Shown here: positions 1 to 8,626 of the stretch, in pieces
Layout: every line of letters starts with the position of its first letter
How positions within the stretch are numbered: the first letter of the stretch is position 1
Source: Hyphomicrobium sp. CS1BSMeth3
GTDB lineage: Bacteria > Pseudomonadota > Alphaproteobacteria > Rhizobiales > Hyphomicrobiaceae
Direction of reading: 5' to 3'
NCBI RefSeq assembly: GCF_900117415.1
Contig: NZ_FPEI01000004.1
Location: forward strand, 992,001 to 1,056,000
DNA: 64,000 bases
Translations under genes and position numbers: made by a program
The notes under the pieces: generated by a model
What the model saw: the letters and a program-made list of their open reading frames with translations, nothing else
Database searches by the model: none
What the model was told of the DNA's origin: nothing

Positions 1-32
1 TCTGATTGCTGCGGCCTGCCGAGGGGAGAGGA

Positions 33-50
33 GGGCCGGCTGTCCGGCCC
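33..50 (-). terminator. Possible terminator of the porin gene
   Basis: A 7-bp perfect GC-rich inverted repeat (GGGCCGG/CCGGCCC, 4-nt loop) lies just past the stop codon of the minus-strand porin gene. It is followed in the direction of transcription by a C/T-rich stretch rather than a clean T run, so it is only a weak candidate. Confidence 0.35.
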
Positions 51-57
51 CCTAAAC

Positions 58-840
58 TCAAAACTTGTAGTTCAATCCAAGTCGCGCGATCTGGGTTGTC
101 AGGTCGACCGAATGCGCGAAGGGAATTGGCTGGCCACCGCCATCCCACGGCGTATCGGGATAGGTCGTGGTGCGAAACGAGCCCAGATCCGCGTACAGAT
201 ACTCGGCTTTGATCGTCCAATTGCGATCCAAAGCGAATTCGGCTCCCGCGCCTACCGTCCAGCCTATCCGATGACTCGTTTCAGACGCATCATCGTTTGT
301 CGGCAAAGATGCAAGCACCGTCGTTTGATTGAACGACACCTTCGAGTATGCGAGGCCGCCCGTGACGTAGAGCAGTCCGCCGCCCGCGGCGTACCCGAGC
401 CGCGCGCGCAGCGTTGCGAGATTGTTCGCTTTGACGGTGGTCTCGGTGGTAAAATTGGAAGCGGCGCTCGGCAGCATTTGCGTGCTGGATGCCTGCCCTT
501 TGAAGCCAAGCCGTCCGATATCTATCTCAGCGCCAAGCAGAAGGTTGCCGAATTGGACGCTGTATCCGGCTTGTCCCCCAATACTTAGCTCTCGATGCCT
601 CCACCTTATGCTGCCAGCGGCGTTTATTGCCTCTGCGTCCGCAGGATAAAAATATGGAGGATTGCCGTCACCGATGGGCGTTCGAAGAGATTTGCGAACG
701 TCGCTCCAAGCGGCTCCTAGATTGGGACCAACATAGAAGCCCGACCAATCGCGCTCGGCGGCCGATGCTTGAATTGATGTTGCGCCCCACACGCCCGCAG
801 CGAGTGTCGCCGCGAACAGCACTGCTGCCGCTTTCGTCAT
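58..840 (-). CDS. Outer-membrane beta-barrel protein (Omp25/RopB-like porin family)
   Basis: The 260-residue protein starts with a signal peptide (hydrophobic residues about 4-24, likely cleavage after ASA near residue 28). It continues with the motif WSGFYVGPNLGAAW, typical of the first strand of Omp25/OmpW-like eight-stranded barrels. The body alternates strands (QAGYSVQF, LRARLGYA, YVTGGLAYS, WTVGAGAEFAL, WTIKAEYLYADLG), and the last residues LGLNYKF end in the C-terminal Phe that BAM-dependent barrels need. It should sit in the outer membrane as a structural or small-pore protein; the substrate is unknown. A G-rich stretch (gggggggacg) precedes the ATG. It is a single-gene unit ending near the window edge. 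Confidence 0.88.
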   Translation of the reverse strand: MTKAAAVLFAATLAAGVWGATSIQASAAERDWSGFYVGPNLGAAWSDVRKSLRTPIGDGNPPYFYPADAEAINAAGSIRWRHRELSIGGQAGYSVQFGNLLLGAEIDIGRLGFKGQASSTQMLPSAASNFTTETTVKANNLATLRARLGYAAGGGLLYVTGGLAYSKVSFNQTTVLASLPTNDDASETSHRIGWTVGAGAEFALDRNWTIKAEYLYADLGSFRTTTYPDTPWDGGGQPIPFAHSVDLTTQIARLGLNYKF

Positions 841-999
841 CGTCCCCCCGTATCACAACAGGGAAAGGACCCACTCTCCCCGAAGAACCCGCGGGGGCAT
901 GGGTTAAACGCCTGATTCGCTCCACGCGGAATTCGATGGGAGCAGCGCGAGTGAATGCACGTTACTTGAAAGGCACACTACGAAGCTGGCGCGGGTGCG

Positions 1000-1530
1000 T
1001 CAGTTGCCAAGCCCCTTCAGCCCCTCGGCGAAGCCCTTGAGCGAGACCGGGATGCCGATGCCGGCCTCCTCGGTCTGGTAGATGATGAAGACCGCCGACT
1101 GCCCCTTCGACAGCCGCTCGATCAGCGTCGCGTCGGCGACGACCTGCGCATAGCAGGCGAAGTTGTGACAGCGTAGGAACGGCGCGCTGCCCACATCCTG
1201 ACCATCGACCTTGAGGCCCAGCCCCGGCGGCAGCAGCACGCCGAGCGGCGAGAAGACGCGCAGCACCTGCTGGCCATTCGAGAAGCGCTGGAAATACACG
1301 GTGAGGCCGACGTTGTTGCGGTCCTCGGCGGCAACGCTCTGCACGAGCGCGCACGTCTCGTTCTTGGCCCCCGGCGGCGGCGGGCGGCACACGATCTGCC
1401 AGTCACCGTGCTGCGCCTTGACGGTGCCATCCTGCCCCGGCCCGAGTTGTGCCTGCGCCGCAAATGCGCCGGCAAGCAGCATCAGTGCAGCGGCCACGAG
1501 CCGACAGCTCAGTTCACGCCATTCCTTCAC
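1000..1530 (-). CDS. Invasion-associated locus B (IalB) family protein
   Basis: The 176-residue secreted protein has an N-terminal signal peptide (charged KEWREL start, hydrophobic core LVAAALMLLAGAFA, cleavage near AQAQ) and the IalB-type domain: HGDWQIVCRPP, ETCALVQSV, VFSPLGVLLPPGLGLKVD, FLRCHNFACYAQV. Four Cys residues fit the paired disulfides of the family. IalB proteins are periplasmic or surface proteins named for Bartonella erythrocyte invasion but widespread in free-living Hyphomicrobiales, where their role is not settled. The GTG start at 1530 has an upstream agagggg; no ATG fits before the signal peptide. It is divergent from frmA with a 219-bp shared upstream region. Confidence 0.85.
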   Translation of the reverse strand: MKEWRELSCRLVAAALMLLAGAFAAQAQLGPGQDGTVKAQHGDWQIVCRPPPPGAKNETCALVQSVAAEDRNNVGLTVYFQRFSNGQQVLRVFSPLGVLLPPGLGLKVDGQDVGSAPFLRCHNFACYAQVVADATLIERLSKGQSAVFIIYQTEEAGIGIPVSLKGFAEGLKGLGN

Positions 1531-1749
1531 GCGATGGGTCCCCTCTACGTTCGGCGCTGCTCTGAGCGGTGAATCCGGCCGAAGTGCGACCAGCCCCAGG
1601 GCCGTGCGCCAGATGCCGGGGCCTTTCGATCCCTCGCGAAGGCTGTAATACTTGAAATGAATCATCCCCGCTGAACGGCCGGCAGCATAAGCACGCGTGG
1701 CCGGTCCGTACAACCGCACGCCAACAGGACTGGTGAAGGATCGCAAGCC

Positions 1750-2877
1750 ATGAAAACACGCGCCGCCGTCGCTTTCGAGAAGGGCAAGCCCCTCGAGATC
1801 GTCGAGGTCGACCTCGAAGGCCCCAAGGCGGGCGAAGTGCTCGTCGAGGTGAAAGCCACCGGCATCTGCCACACCGACGAGTTCACCCTGTCCGGCGCCG
1901 ATCCCGAGGGTCTCTTCCCGGCAATCCTCGGCCATGAAGGCGCGGGCGTGGTGGTCGATGTCGGCCCCGGCGTCACGAGCGTCGCCAAGGGTGACCACGT
2001 TATTCCGCTCTACACACCCGAGTGCCGTTCCTGCCCGTCGTGCCTCTCGCGCAAGACGAACCTCTGCACCGCGATCCGCTCGACACAGGGCCAGGGCCTC
2101 ATGCCCGACGGCACGAGCCGCTTCTCGCTCGATGGCAAGCCGATCCACCACTACATGGGCTGCTCGACCTTCTCGAACTTCACGGTGCTCCCGGAGATCG
2201 CCGTCGCGAAAGTGCGCAAGGACGCACCCTTCGACAAGATCTGCTACATCGGCTGCGGCGTGACGACCGGCGTCGGCGCCGTCATCAACACGGCCAAGGT
2301 CGAGCCCGGCGCGACGGCCGTTGTCTTCGGCCTCGGCGGCATCGGCCTCAATGTCATCCAAGGGCTGCGGCTCGTCGGGGCCGACATGATCATCGGCGTC
2401 GATCTCAACAATTCGAAGAAGGAGTGGGGCGAGCGCTTTGGCATGACCCACTTCGTGAACCCGAAGGAAGTGGGCGGCGATCTCGTCGCGCACCTCGTGA
2501 ACATGACAAAGCGCGGAGCCGACCAGATCGGCGGCGCCGACTACACCTTCGATTGCACGGGCAATGTCGAGGTCATGCGCACGGCCCTCGAATGCTCGCA
2601 CCGCGGCTGGGGCCAGTCGATCATCATCGGCGTTGCCGGCGCCGGCCAGGAGATCAAGACGCGCCCCTTCCAGCTCGTCACCGGGCGCGTATGGAAGGGC
2701 ACGGCCTTCGGCGGCGCGCGCGGGCGCACGGACGTGCCGCGCATCGTCGACTGGTACATGGACGGCAAGATCCAGATCGATCCCATGATCACGCACACGC
2801 TGCCGCTCGCCGACATCAACAAGGGTTTCGACCTCATGCACGCCGGCGAGAGCATCCGCAGCGTGGTGGTATTCTAA
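1750..2877 (+). CDS. frmA: S-(hydroxymethyl)glutathione dehydrogenase / class III alcohol dehydrogenase
   Basis: This cytosolic NAD-dependent zinc enzyme oxidises S-hydroxymethylglutathione, the spontaneous formaldehyde-glutathione adduct, to S-formylglutathione. It also acts as S-nitrosoglutathione reductase. The 375 residues match the family length. Catalytic zinc ligands are C40, H62 with E63, and C169; the structural zinc site is C92, C95, C98 and C106; the Rossmann motif GLGGIG is at about 194-199. An aaggat Shine-Dalgarno lies 8 nt before the ATG. No S-formylglutathione hydrolase (frmB) or frmR regulator lies beside it, so the rest of the detoxification pathway must be elsewhere. A strong hairpin follows, so the gene is probably monocistronic. 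Confidence 0.97.
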   Translation: MKTRAAVAFEKGKPLEIVEVDLEGPKAGEVLVEVKATGICHTDEFTLSGADPEGLFPAILGHEGAGVVVDVGPGVTSVAKGDHVIPLYTPECRSCPSCLSRKTNLCTAIRSTQGQGLMPDGTSRFSLDGKPIHHYMGCSTFSNFTVLPEIAVAKVRKDAPFDKICYIGCGVTTGVGAVINTAKVEPGATAVVFGLGGIGLNVIQGLRLVGADMIIGVDLNNSKKEWGERFGMTHFVNPKEVGGDLVAHLVNMTKRGADQIGGADYTFDCTGNVEVMRTALECSHRGWGQSIIIGVAGAGQEIKTRPFQLVTGRVWKGTAFGGARGRTDVPRIVDWYMDGKIQIDPMITHTLPLADINKGFDLMHAGESIRSVVVF

Positions 2878-2892
2878 TCTGCAGGCTGCCCA

Positions 2893-2940
2893 TTGGCCCG
2901 GCCCTCGGCTGACCCAGCCGGGCCGGGCCAAGTTCGTCTT
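2893..2940 (+). terminator. Rho-independent terminator of frmA
   Basis: Two perfect 12-nt arms (TTGGCCCGGCCC at 2893-2904 and its complement at 2920-2931) with a 15-nt loop start 15 bp after the frmA stop and are followed by gttcgtctt. Confidence 0.75.
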
Positions 2941-3076
2941 GACGGGCGAACGCCGCGGTGTCATGTGCAGAAAAATACGCTGCAATAGATGCTTGCGCAT
3001 AAGACCGAGGACAAAAACTCGGCGACCGAGGTGCCGACAAGTGCACCGGACGAGGGAACGCACATGGTAATTTCGC

Positions 3077-3535
3077 ATGCGGATTAGGAACCGCCAGGAC
3101 TTCGCGACCGGGCTGTTCTTCATCGCCATCGGCCTCGGCGCCTACTGGATAGCTGCCGACTACCCCATGGGGACGGCCATGCGTCCGGACACGGGCGTGC
3201 TGCCGAAGGCGCTGGCGTGGCTGCTCGCCGGCACCGGGATCATCCTCGCGGGAAAATCCCTCGTTGCTGACGGCCCGCACCTCACCGAATGGGCGTGGCG
3301 TCCTGCCCTGATGATCACGCTCGCGACGATTGCGTTCGCCTTGCTCGTCGACCGCGTTGGCCTTGCGGTCACGATGCTCGTGTCGATGACGCTCGCCGCC
3401 TTCGGAACCCCCGAGACGCGCTGGCGCGAGTATGCGCTGTTCGCGATCTTCATGGTTGTGCTCGGCGTTGTCGTCTTCATCCTCGGGCTCGGCATGCCGA
3501 TCCGCATCCTGCCGCAGGGGCTCTCATGGCGCTAG
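3077..3535 (+). CDS. tctB: Tripartite tricarboxylate transporter, small membrane subunit (TctB)
   Basis: The 152-residue integral membrane protein has four predicted hydrophobic segments (about 11-27, 46-64, 76-100 and 115-145), the size and layout of TctB, the small membrane partner of TctA. The motif DYPMGTAMRPDTGVLPK after helix 1 is typical of the family. Its last 10 bases overlap the tctA start, so the two are translationally coupled. The ATG at 3077 lacks a clear Shine-Dalgarno. A seven-codon frame (ATG at 3064, preceded by gagggaacg, stop at 3085-3087) overlaps this start and might feed ribosomes to it; this is inference. First gene of the tctBAC operon. Confidence 0.85.
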   Translation: MRIRNRQDFATGLFFIAIGLGAYWIAADYPMGTAMRPDTGVLPKALAWLLAGTGIILAGKSLVADGPHLTEWAWRPALMITLATIAFALLVDRVGLAVTMLVSMTLAAFGTPETRWREYALFAIFMVVLGVVVFILGLGMPIRILPQGLSWR

Positions 3536-5034
3536 ACGGCCTGCTGGCAAATCTGGCGCTCGGGCTGTCCGTCGCTGCCACGATGCAAAACCTGATGTGG
3601 TGCCTCATGGGCGCCGTCATCGGCACGGCCGTCGGCGTACTGCCGGGCGTCGGTCCGGTCGCCACCATGGCGCTGCTGCTGCCGGTGACGTACGTCCTGC
3701 CGGCCGACGGCGCGCTCATCATGCTCGCGGGCATCTACTACGGCGCGCAGTACGGCGGCTCGACGACCGCGATCCTCGTCAACCTGCCGGGTGAGTCGAG
3801 CTCCGTCGTGACGACGCTCGACGGCTACCAGATGGCCCGCCAGGGCCGCGCCGGACCGGCGCTTGCCATCGCGGCCATCGGCTCGTTCTTCGCCGGCTGC
3901 GTCGCGACCATCCTCATTGCCGCAGCAGCACCACCCCTCACGCGGCTGGCGCAGCAGTTCGCTCCCGCGGATTATTTCTCGCTGATGGTGCTCGGCCTCG
4001 TATTCTCCATCGTGCTCGCGCGGGGATCGATCATCAAAGCCTTCGGCATGGTCTTCCTCGGCATGCTGCTCGGGCTCGTCGGCACGGATGTGAACACGGG
4101 CAATCTGCGCTTCACCTTCGGCATCAGCGATCTCTTCGACGGGCTCGGCTTCGTGCCGCTCGCCATGGGGATCTTCGGCATTGCCGAGATCATCGCGAAC
4201 CTGACGAACCCGGAGCGACGCGATCTGGTCAGCTCGAAGGTCAGCAATCTCTGGCCCTCGCGCGAGGACTTCCGAAGGAGCCGCGGTCCCATCCTGCGCG
4301 GCACGATCCTCGGCAGCGTCCTCGGGCTCCTGCCCGGTGGCGGCGCCGTGCTCGGCTCCTTCTCGGCCTACACGCTGGAAAAGAAAGTCTCGAAGACACC
4401 GGAAAAATTCGGCACGGGCATGATCGAGGGCGTCGCCGGCCCCGAGAGCGCCAACAACGCCGCCGCGCAGACCTCGTTCATTCCCATGCTCACGCTCGGC
4501 ATCCCATCGAATGCGGTCATGGCCATGATGATCGGCGGCATGATGATCCACGGCATCATTCCCGGGCCGCAGGTCATGGAGCAGCGGCCGGGCCTCTTCT
4601 GGGGAATGATCGTCAGCATGTGGTTCGGCAACCTCATGCTCATCATCCTCAACCTGCCGATGATCGGACTCTGGGTGCGCCTGCTGCTCGTGCCTTACCG
4701 CCTGCTCGCGATCGCCGTGCTCTTCTTCTGCTGCATCGGCGTCTACAGCCTCAATAACTCCGCGAACGAGGTGCTGTTCATCGCGGGCTTCGGCCTGCTC
4801 GGCTATCTTCTCATCAAGCTCGACTGCGAGCCGGCGCCGCTGCTGCTCGGCTTCATCCTCGGCCCCATGATGGAAGTCTATATGCGCCGCGCCATGCTGC
4901 TCTCGCGCGGCGATCCGTGGGTGTTCTTCCAGCGGCCGCTCTCGTTCGCATTCCTGGTCCTGGCTGGAATTCTTCTCCTGCTCGTCGTCTTGCCGGCCAT
5001 CCGCAAAGGCCGCGAAACGGCATTTCAGGAGTAA
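3526..5034 (+). CDS. tctA: Tripartite tricarboxylate transporter, large permease subunit (TctA)
   Basis: The 502-residue protein with about 11-12 hydrophobic segments is the translocation subunit of a TTT-family secondary importer that works with TctB and a periplasmic receptor. Family motifs are visible: GVLPGVGPVATMALLLP near residue 40, YYGAQYGGSTTAILVNLPGE near 75, and a repeated GLLPGGGAVLGSF near 270, reflecting the two homologous halves. The ATG at 3526 lies inside the end of tctB (ATGGCGCTAG overlap); upstream codons in this frame belong to tctB in another frame. The substrate is a carboxylate of unknown identity. Confidence 0.95.
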   Translation: MALDGLLANLALGLSVAATMQNLMWCLMGAVIGTAVGVLPGVGPVATMALLLPVTYVLPADGALIMLAGIYYGAQYGGSTTAILVNLPGESSSVVTTLDGYQMARQGRAGPALAIAAIGSFFAGCVATILIAAAAPPLTRLAQQFAPADYFSLMVLGLVFSIVLARGSIIKAFGMVFLGMLLGLVGTDVNTGNLRFTFGISDLFDGLGFVPLAMGIFGIAEIIANLTNPERRDLVSSKVSNLWPSREDFRRSRGPILRGTILGSVLGLLPGGGAVLGSFSAYTLEKKVSKTPEKFGTGMIEGVAGPESANNAAAQTSFIPMLTLGIPSNAVMAMMIGGMMIHGIIPGPQVMEQRPGLFWGMIVSMWFGNLMLIILNLPMIGLWVRLLLVPYRLLAIAVLFFCCIGVYSLNNSANEVLFIAGFGLLGYLLIKLDCEPAPLLLGFILGPMMEVYMRRAMLLSRGDPWVFFQRPLSFAFLVLAGILLLLVVLPAIRKGRETAFQE

Positions 5035-5090
5035 TGCTGCCCCTCGAAAATGAGCTGATCAAAGTTTCAGAACGACTAGGAGGAAGCACT

Positions 5091-6062
5091 ATGCGACGTC
5101 GTGAATTTCTGACCATGGCCGGCGCCGCGGCGGTCACCAGCTTTTCCATTCCGCGCGCAACGGCGCAGGTGGCGAACTGGCCGGAGCGCCCGGTCCGCTG
5201 CATCATTCCTTACGCGCCGGGCGGCGGCAGCGACCTGATCGGCCGCCCCTGGGCCGAGGCGCTGAGCCAGACATTCGGCCAGCAGTTCGTAGTCGAGAAC
5301 CGCGGCGGTGCCGGCGGCATGATCGGCACGGAAGCGGTCGCCAAGGCGCCGCCCGATGGCTACACGCTTCTGGCCACGCCGGGCGCGACGCTCACCGTTC
5401 TGCCGCATCTGCGCAAAGCCCCCTACGATGCGACCAAGTTCGTGCCGTGCGGCCGCACCGGCGACTTCGTCACGGGCTTCTCGATCAACGCGCAGGTCGG
5501 ACCGAAGACGTTCGCGGAGATGCTCGACTACGCCAAGAAGAACCCCGGCAAGCTCTCGTACGGCTCGGCGGGCCTCGCGACCGCGACCCATCTCCGCCTC
5601 GAGATGCTGAAGTTCAAGGCCGGCATCGACATCCTGCACGTGCCCTACCGCGGCAGCGCCGACGCGCTCAATGACCTGCTGCCGAACAACGTGCAGATGA
5701 TGAACGAGATCAACAACATTCCGCACGTGAAGGCCGGCAAGCTGCATCTGCTCAACATCAACGACACGCAGCGCCATTGGGACTTCCCGGACATCCCGAC
5801 GCTCACGGAGCTCGGCTATCCGGATTCGGACGTGCCGATCTGGTACTCGATCCAGGGCCCGCCAGGCATGCCGCAGGAAATCGCCGAGAAGCTCAACGCC
5901 GCAATGGTGAAGCTCGCCCAGACGGACGACATGAAGAGCAAGCTGCGCGCCGTCAGCGCCTCGCTGCCCGTCCAGTCCACCAAGCAGGTTGCGGAATTCT
6001 TCGCGGCCGACTCCCAGCGCAATGCCGACCTGATCAAGGCTGCGAAGGTCAAGCTGGAATAG
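5091..6062 (+). CDS. tctC: Bug/TctC-family periplasmic solute-binding receptor
   Basis: The 323-residue receptor starts with a twin-arginine-like signal (MRRREFLTMAGAAAVTSF) and then shows the classic Bug layout: WPERPVRCIIPYAPGGGSD at the first ligand-binding loop, VVENRGGAGG, the A-PPDGYTLL motif, YGSAG, and VPYRGSADALNDLL. It delivers a ligand to TctAB; Bug receptors bind carboxylates, amides and aromatic acids, so the ligand cannot be read from sequence. The start at 5091 is set by an ideal Shine-Dalgarno (aggagg, 9 nt upstream). A 56-bp gap separates it from tctA and a strong hairpin follows. Confidence 0.95.
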   Translation: MRRREFLTMAGAAAVTSFSIPRATAQVANWPERPVRCIIPYAPGGGSDLIGRPWAEALSQTFGQQFVVENRGGAGGMIGTEAVAKAPPDGYTLLATPGATLTVLPHLRKAPYDATKFVPCGRTGDFVTGFSINAQVGPKTFAEMLDYAKKNPGKLSYGSAGLATATHLRLEMLKFKAGIDILHVPYRGSADALNDLLPNNVQMMNEINNIPHVKAGKLHLLNINDTQRHWDFPDIPTLTELGYPDSDVPIWYSIQGPPGMPQEIAEKLNAAMVKLAQTDDMKSKLRAVSASLPVQSTKQVAEFFAADSQRNADLIKAAKVKLE

Positions 6063-6092
6063 CCCTCTTCCCAGAAGTATCAGGACAAACAG

Positions 6093-6128
6093 TTCGGCCA
6101 GCGATACGCTCGCTGGCCGAATTCATTT
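6093..6128 (+). terminator. Terminator after tctBAC
   Basis: A perfect 11-bp stem (TTCGGCCAGCG/CGCTGGCCGAA, 7-nt loop) is followed by ttcattt. It ends only about 10 bp before the amidase start codon, so downstream expression needs read-through, or a promoter overlapping this site. Confidence 0.8.
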
Positions 6129-6137
6129 GAGCCGCAC

Positions 6138-7655
6138 ATGAGGCCCCGCACCGTCATGCCCAAGCACTCGGATCTCCTTTCGCTCTCCTCCGTCGAAATG
6201 CGCCGCCGCATCGGCTCGAAGGAAATCTCGCCCGTCGAGCTCCTCGAGGCGTGCATCGAGCGCATCGCCGAGATCAATCCGGCCGTGAATGCGGTCACGG
6301 CCACCTGCTATGCGCGGGCGCGGCGCGAGGCAAAGGCTGCGGAGAAGGCCGTTCGCGACGGCGAGGCGCTCGGCGCACTGCACGGCCTGCCGGTCGGCGT
6401 GAAGGACCTCGAGAACACCGGCGGGCTGCTCACGACCTACGGCTCGCCGCTCTACAAGGACAACATCCCTGAGAACGACACCGTGATGGTCGCGCGCATT
6501 CGTGCAGCCGGCGGTGTCGTGGTTGCCAAGACGAACGTGCCCGAGTTCGGCGCGGGCGCGAACAGCCGCAATCCCGTGTGGGGCGCGACGGGCAATCCCT
6601 TCGATCCGACGAAGAACGCCGGCGGCTCGTCGGGCGGCTCGGCAGTCGCACTCGCGACCGACATGCTGCCTGTGTGCACGGGCTCGGACACGGGTGGCTC
6701 ACTGCGCATTCCGGGCGCGGTCAATGGCGTCGTCGGCTTCAGGCCCTCGCCGGGCGTCGTGCCGCACACCATGCGCCCCATGGGGTGGTCGGCGATCTCG
6801 GTGCTCGGCCCCATGGGCCGCACGGTCGCCGACACCTGCCAGCTCATGGCCGCGCAGGCCGGCCAGCACGCCATTGATCCGCTGAGCTACGATGTCGATA
6901 TCGCCGGCCTCGCAGCACCAAAGCCAGTCGATCTCGGCGGACTCAAGGTGGCTTTCACCGAGGACTTCGGCACGAGCCCGGTCGACAAGCCCATTCGCAA
7001 GGTGTTCCGCGACCGCGTGAAGGCCATGCGCCATCTCTTCCGGCGCTGTGATGCCATCGAGCCGGATCTCGGCAAGGCCGACGAGTGCTTCGACGTCGTC
7101 CGCGCGATTGCCTTCGTCGGGCGCTATCGCGATGCTTACGAGAAGGATCCCTCGACGCTCGGCCCGAACATCCGCGCGAACTACGAGCTCGGCGCGAAGA
7201 TGAGCATGGCCGACGTCGCCTGGGCCCATCTCGAGCAGACGCGCATCTACCGGAAGTTCCAGACGCTGTTCGATGAGTACGATCTCATTCTCGCGCCGAC
7301 CGTGCCGGTCTCGCCCTTCCCGTGGACGCAGCTCTATCTCGCCGAGATGAATGGCAAGCCGCTGCGCAACTACTACCACTGGCTCTCGCTGACATACGTC
7401 GTCACGCTCGCGACCAATCCAGCGATCTCAATTCCCTGCGGCGTCGATCACGCGGGTTTCCCCTTCGGCCTCCAGGTCGTCGGCAAGGCGCGCGCGGATG
7501 CCTTCGTGCTCTCGGCAGCGCACGCCATGGAGCAGGCATTCAACGCGAGCGATGAGCTGAAGCGCCCGCTGCCGGACCTGGACAAGCTGATGAAGCCGAC
7601 GCCGGCTCTCAAGTCGATCGTGACGGCGCCGCCGAAGCGCACGGACATGAAGTAA
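6138..7655 (+). CDS. Amidase signature family hydrolase (amidase / indoleacetamide hydrolase-like)
   Basis: The 505-residue cytosolic amidohydrolase carries the Ser-cisSer-Lys triad of the amidase signature family: Lys in LPVGVKDLEN (about residue 85), the cis-Ser in AGGSSGGSAVA (about 160), and the nucleophile in GSDTGGSLRIPG (about 183). It would hydrolyse a carboxamide to carboxylate and ammonia. It follows the tctBAC importer and a terminator, so the transported compound may be an amide or the product may re-enter carboxylate metabolism; this is inference. The start could also be the ATG at 6156. It is distinct in sequence from the second amidase at 30486-31922. Confidence 0.93.
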   Translation: MRPRTVMPKHSDLLSLSSVEMRRRIGSKEISPVELLEACIERIAEINPAVNAVTATCYARARREAKAAEKAVRDGEALGALHGLPVGVKDLENTGGLLTTYGSPLYKDNIPENDTVMVARIRAAGGVVVAKTNVPEFGAGANSRNPVWGATGNPFDPTKNAGGSSGGSAVALATDMLPVCTGSDTGGSLRIPGAVNGVVGFRPSPGVVPHTMRPMGWSAISVLGPMGRTVADTCQLMAAQAGQHAIDPLSYDVDIAGLAAPKPVDLGGLKVAFTEDFGTSPVDKPIRKVFRDRVKAMRHLFRRCDAIEPDLGKADECFDVVRAIAFVGRYRDAYEKDPSTLGPNIRANYELGAKMSMADVAWAHLEQTRIYRKFQTLFDEYDLILAPTVPVSPFPWTQLYLAEMNGKPLRNYYHWLSLTYVVTLATNPAISIPCGVDHAGFPFGLQVVGKARADAFVLSAAHAMEQAFNASDELKRPLPDLDKLMKPTPALKSIVTAPPKRTDMK

Positions 7656-7673
7656 CAGCGAGGGCGCACGCCC

Positions 7674-7958
7674 ATGATCCTCTACACGCTCGCCATCGCA
7701 TTCCTAATCGGGCTCGTGCGCTGGCGCGTGTGGACCGTGCCCCTGCTTACGGTCGCGGCCGTGGTCGTGAATATCGGAGTGGTGGCGAACTGGAATTTCG
7801 AAGTCTGGCGGCCCTTCAACAATCCAATCTTCATCGATCTCGTGCTGAAGCTCCTGCTGGTGAACTTCGTCGCGTCAGTGATCGGCTATGGCGTGGGGCG
7901 CCTCATCGCCTTCATCATGGGCTATCTCGCGCGGAACTTCCGAACGCCGATCGAGTAG
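7674..7958 (+). CDS. Small conserved-type membrane protein, function unknown
   Basis: The 94-residue protein has three hydrophobic stretches (about 2-13, 18-38 and 56-85), a WRVWTVP loop and a short charged C-terminus (YLARNFRTPIE). It starts 18 bp after the amidase stop, on the same strand, with gagggcgcacgcccATG as a plausible ribosome site, so it is probably co-transcribed with the amidase. I do not recognise a family. It converges on pcp, with only 3 bp between the two stop codons. Confidence 0.7.
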   Translation: MILYTLAIAFLIGLVRWRVWTVPLLTVAAVVVNIGVVANWNFEVWRPFNNPIFIDLVLKLLLVNFVASVIGYGVGRLIAFIMGYLARNFRTPIE

Positions 7959-7961
7959 AGC

Positions 7962-8621
7962 CTATCGCCGCACCACCGGCCGGCCCAGTGTCGCGCCGAT
8001 GATCTCGAGCCCACCGTCGATCGCATCGCGCCATGTGAGCGGGCAGCGCGGATGGACGCCAAATGCCGGCCGCCGCTCCTCGACGAGCAGCGACGACGGC
8101 AGATGCACGAAACCGATGCGATGCTCGCGCGCGGATCGTCGCGCCATGTCGAGCGCCGTATAGAGCGTCGCGTTGCAGAGATAAGCCCCGGCATCGCGCG
8201 AGATGAAGGCCGGCAGCCCGCGACGGCGCAACCGCGCGACGATGGCGCTGACCGGCACCGTGCTCGCCAGGTACTCGTGCCCCTCGGCCCTCAGCACCGG
8301 CGACGCCGGAAAGACGCCGGCCGCATCGGGCAGGAAGCCGAGACGATTGCGCCCGCGCGCCTCGATCTCGAAACCTCGCGCGCGCGACGACACACCGAAA
8401 TGCAATGCCACGGTCGGCGTCAGACCCTCATAGAGCCCGTAGAGGTGCTCGATACCAGCGGCCCACTCGGTCGGCAGCGTGCGCGTCTCGAAGACGATCC
8501 CCGGGAAGGCCGCGCGCGCTGCCTCGGCCAAGCGCGGGACGAGCAGCGATGTCGCATTGGCCGGCACGCTCGGAAAGGGCCCGAAGCCAGTGAGCAGCAC
8601 GGTCGTGCGACCATTGAGCAT
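7962..8621 (-). CDS. pcp: Pyroglutamyl-peptidase I (peptidase family C15)
   Basis: A 219-residue cytosolic cysteine peptidase that removes N-terminal pyroglutamate from peptides. The N-terminal substrate-pocket motif TGFGPFPSVPANATS, the nucleophile Cys in SRDAGAYLCNATLY (about residue 147), and the catalytic His in IGFVHLPS (about 172) are in the family order. The acidic member lies in the region HFGVSSRARGFEIEARG. It is the last gene of a minus-strand operon, 5 bp after meaB; no functional link between the two is obvious. Confidence 0.9.
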   Translation of the reverse strand: MLNGRTTVLLTGFGPFPSVPANATSLLVPRLAEAARAAFPGIVFETRTLPTEWAAGIEHLYGLYEGLTPTVALHFGVSSRARGFEIEARGRNRLGFLPDAAGVFPASPVLRAEGHEYLASTVPVSAIVARLRRRGLPAFISRDAGAYLCNATLYTALDMARRSAREHRIGFVHLPSSLLVEERRPAFGVHPRCPLTWRDAIDGGLEIIGATLGRPVVRR

Positions 8622-8626
8622 GGCCG

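Noticed and set aside
1000-3129. A 709-codon open frame on the minus strand running across frmA
   Set aside because: Only its last 176 codons (IalB) look like a protein. The rest is antisense to frmA, low-complexity in Ala/Arg/Asp/Glu, and an expected shadow of GC-biased third positions.
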